Source of the DNA: Tritrichomonas musculus
Lineage: Eukaryota > Parabasalia > Tritrichomonadida > Tritrichomonadidae
Direction: 5' to 3'
NCBI GenBank assembly: GCA_039105265.1
Contig: JAPFFF010000019.1
Coordinates: forward strand, 2,450,501 to 2,514,500
Length of the DNA: 64,000 bases
Positions 63,670 to 64,000 of the stretch are shown here, piece after piece. Position 1 is the stretch's first letter, and each line of letters opens with the position of its first letter. The position numbers and the translations under genes were made by a program. Under the pieces are notes generated by a model. That model saw nothing but the letters and a program-made list of their open reading frames with translations, did not search any database and was not told the origin of the DNA.

Positions 63670-64000
63670 ATGCCAAAGCGCTATTTCCATACGCAGACCA
63701 CCGAGTTTAAGCTACCTGAGGACTTCATATATAGTCGCAATAAGAAGTACATCGTAGTGCAGTATGTGGGAGCTATCGTGAATAAGACCATCATCGGCGA
63801 TTTGATGGTACACTCGGATATTGTCGAATTCGACCCATACTGTGACCACTTCATAATGCTAGCCAACCGACGGCAAACCAAGTATCGCAAGTATGAGATG
63901 CTCAACAGGACCAAGCGGGATTTCAAAATATGGTTCACAGACCTGTATGGTAATGAGATAAAACCCGATGCATTCGTGCTATCGTGCTTGCTAATCTATT
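63670..64000 (+). CDS. Last lineage A gene, cut by window edge (possible minor capsid)
   Basis: From ATG 63670, three bases after the integrase stop, the frame is open to the window end (110 codons). The sequence looks beta-rich (FKLPEDFIYSRNKKYIVVQY, IIGDLMVHSDIVEFDPYCDH, FKIWFTDLYGNEIKPDAFVL) and could be a jelly-roll minor capsid protein, the counterpart of a penton. This is a weak inference. In the B element a similar candidate adjoins the integrase on the other side. Confidence 0.5.
   Translation, partial: MPKRYFHTQTTEFKLPEDFIYSRNKKYIVVQYVGAIVNKTIIGDLMVHSDIVEFDPYCDHFIMLANRRQTKYRKYEMLNRTKRDFKIWFTDLYGNEIKPDAFVLSCLLIY

Larger units (their letters stand above)
44218..64000. mobile_element. 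Polinton lineage A, block A3 (runs off the right window edge)
   Basis: The order is 679-residue gene(-), fibre(+), polymerase(-), 93-residue(-), 458-residue(+), 159-residue(+), ATPase(-), membrane protein(-), 206-residue(-), capsid(-), amphipathic(+), 153-residue(+), 75-residue(-), 77-residue(+), integrase(+) and a last gene cut by the edge. It is the most complete lineage A set in the window. Its proteins differ from those of A1 and A2 at a modest fraction of positions, so it is an older sister. No left terminal repeat was recognised at 44218; the right one is outside the window. Confidence 0.8.

Noticed and set aside
1-64000. tRNA, rRNA or host protein-coding genes
   Set aside because: No cloverleaf with a plausible anticodon, no rRNA-like conserved blocks and no recognisable cellular housekeeping protein were found.

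Overview
This 64 kb window is built almost wholly from large virus-like DNA elements of the Polinton/Maverick group. I see no host gene, rRNA or tRNA. The parts that show this are protein-primed type B DNA polymerases, retroviral-type (rve) integrases, FtsK/HerA-type packaging ATPases, double-jelly-roll-type major capsid proteins, small amphipathic capsid proteins and long fibre-like proteins, packed without obvious introns. A genome this crowded with intact-looking, nested Polintons resembles a parabasalid protist such as Trichomonas, whose genome is known to be loaded with Mavericks. That is an inference; nothing in the window names the host.

Two lineages are present. Lineage A appears as three related blocks. 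A1 (1-7234) carries integrase(-), small genes, capsid(+), ATPase(+) and a conserved 159-residue protein(-). A2 (15760-19613, continuing at 43668-44217) is an inverted, nearly identical copy of the capsid-ATPase-159 part of A1. A3 (44218 to beyond 64000) carries a 679-residue repeat protein, a fibre-like protein, an 1835-residue polymerase, then the 159 protein, ATPase, capsid, small genes and integrase. Between A1 and A2 lies segment C (7235-15759), a more AT-rich and broken block with a polymerase piece, a KilA-N gene, pieces of a fibre gene and a 712-residue protein. Its gene order matches the polymerase-fibre end of A3.

Lineage B is a single whole-looking element, 19614-43667 (about 24.05 kb), inserted in the capsid gene of A2. 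It has 370-bp terminal inverted repeats in which I see no differences, and a 6-bp target duplication; the unoccupied target can be read in the sister copy in A1. Its genes are a minor-capsid candidate, integrase, ATPase, amphipathic capsid protein, HNH endonuclease, major capsid protein, four small proteins, a coiled-coil T5orf172/GIY-YIG-type protein, a 2.5-kb minisatellite, the polymerase, a non-coding region with a long hairpin and seven 21-bp iterons, and two giant fibre-like proteins. Its identical ends suggest a very recent insertion.

The genes make a virus-like module: polymerase and integrase copy and insert the DNA, capsid, minor capsid and fibre proteins would form a particle, and the ATPase would load it. 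The most unusual signal is a set of short hairpin-forming sequences scattered through lineage A and segment C. Some lie between genes with AATT-centred stems; others are in-frame blocks of about 30-33 nt with 2-4-nt loops that differ from copy to copy. Other points of interest are an HNH domain inside the lineage A polymerase, its repeat-rich N-terminal extension, the quantal minisatellite, and the iteron array of element B.
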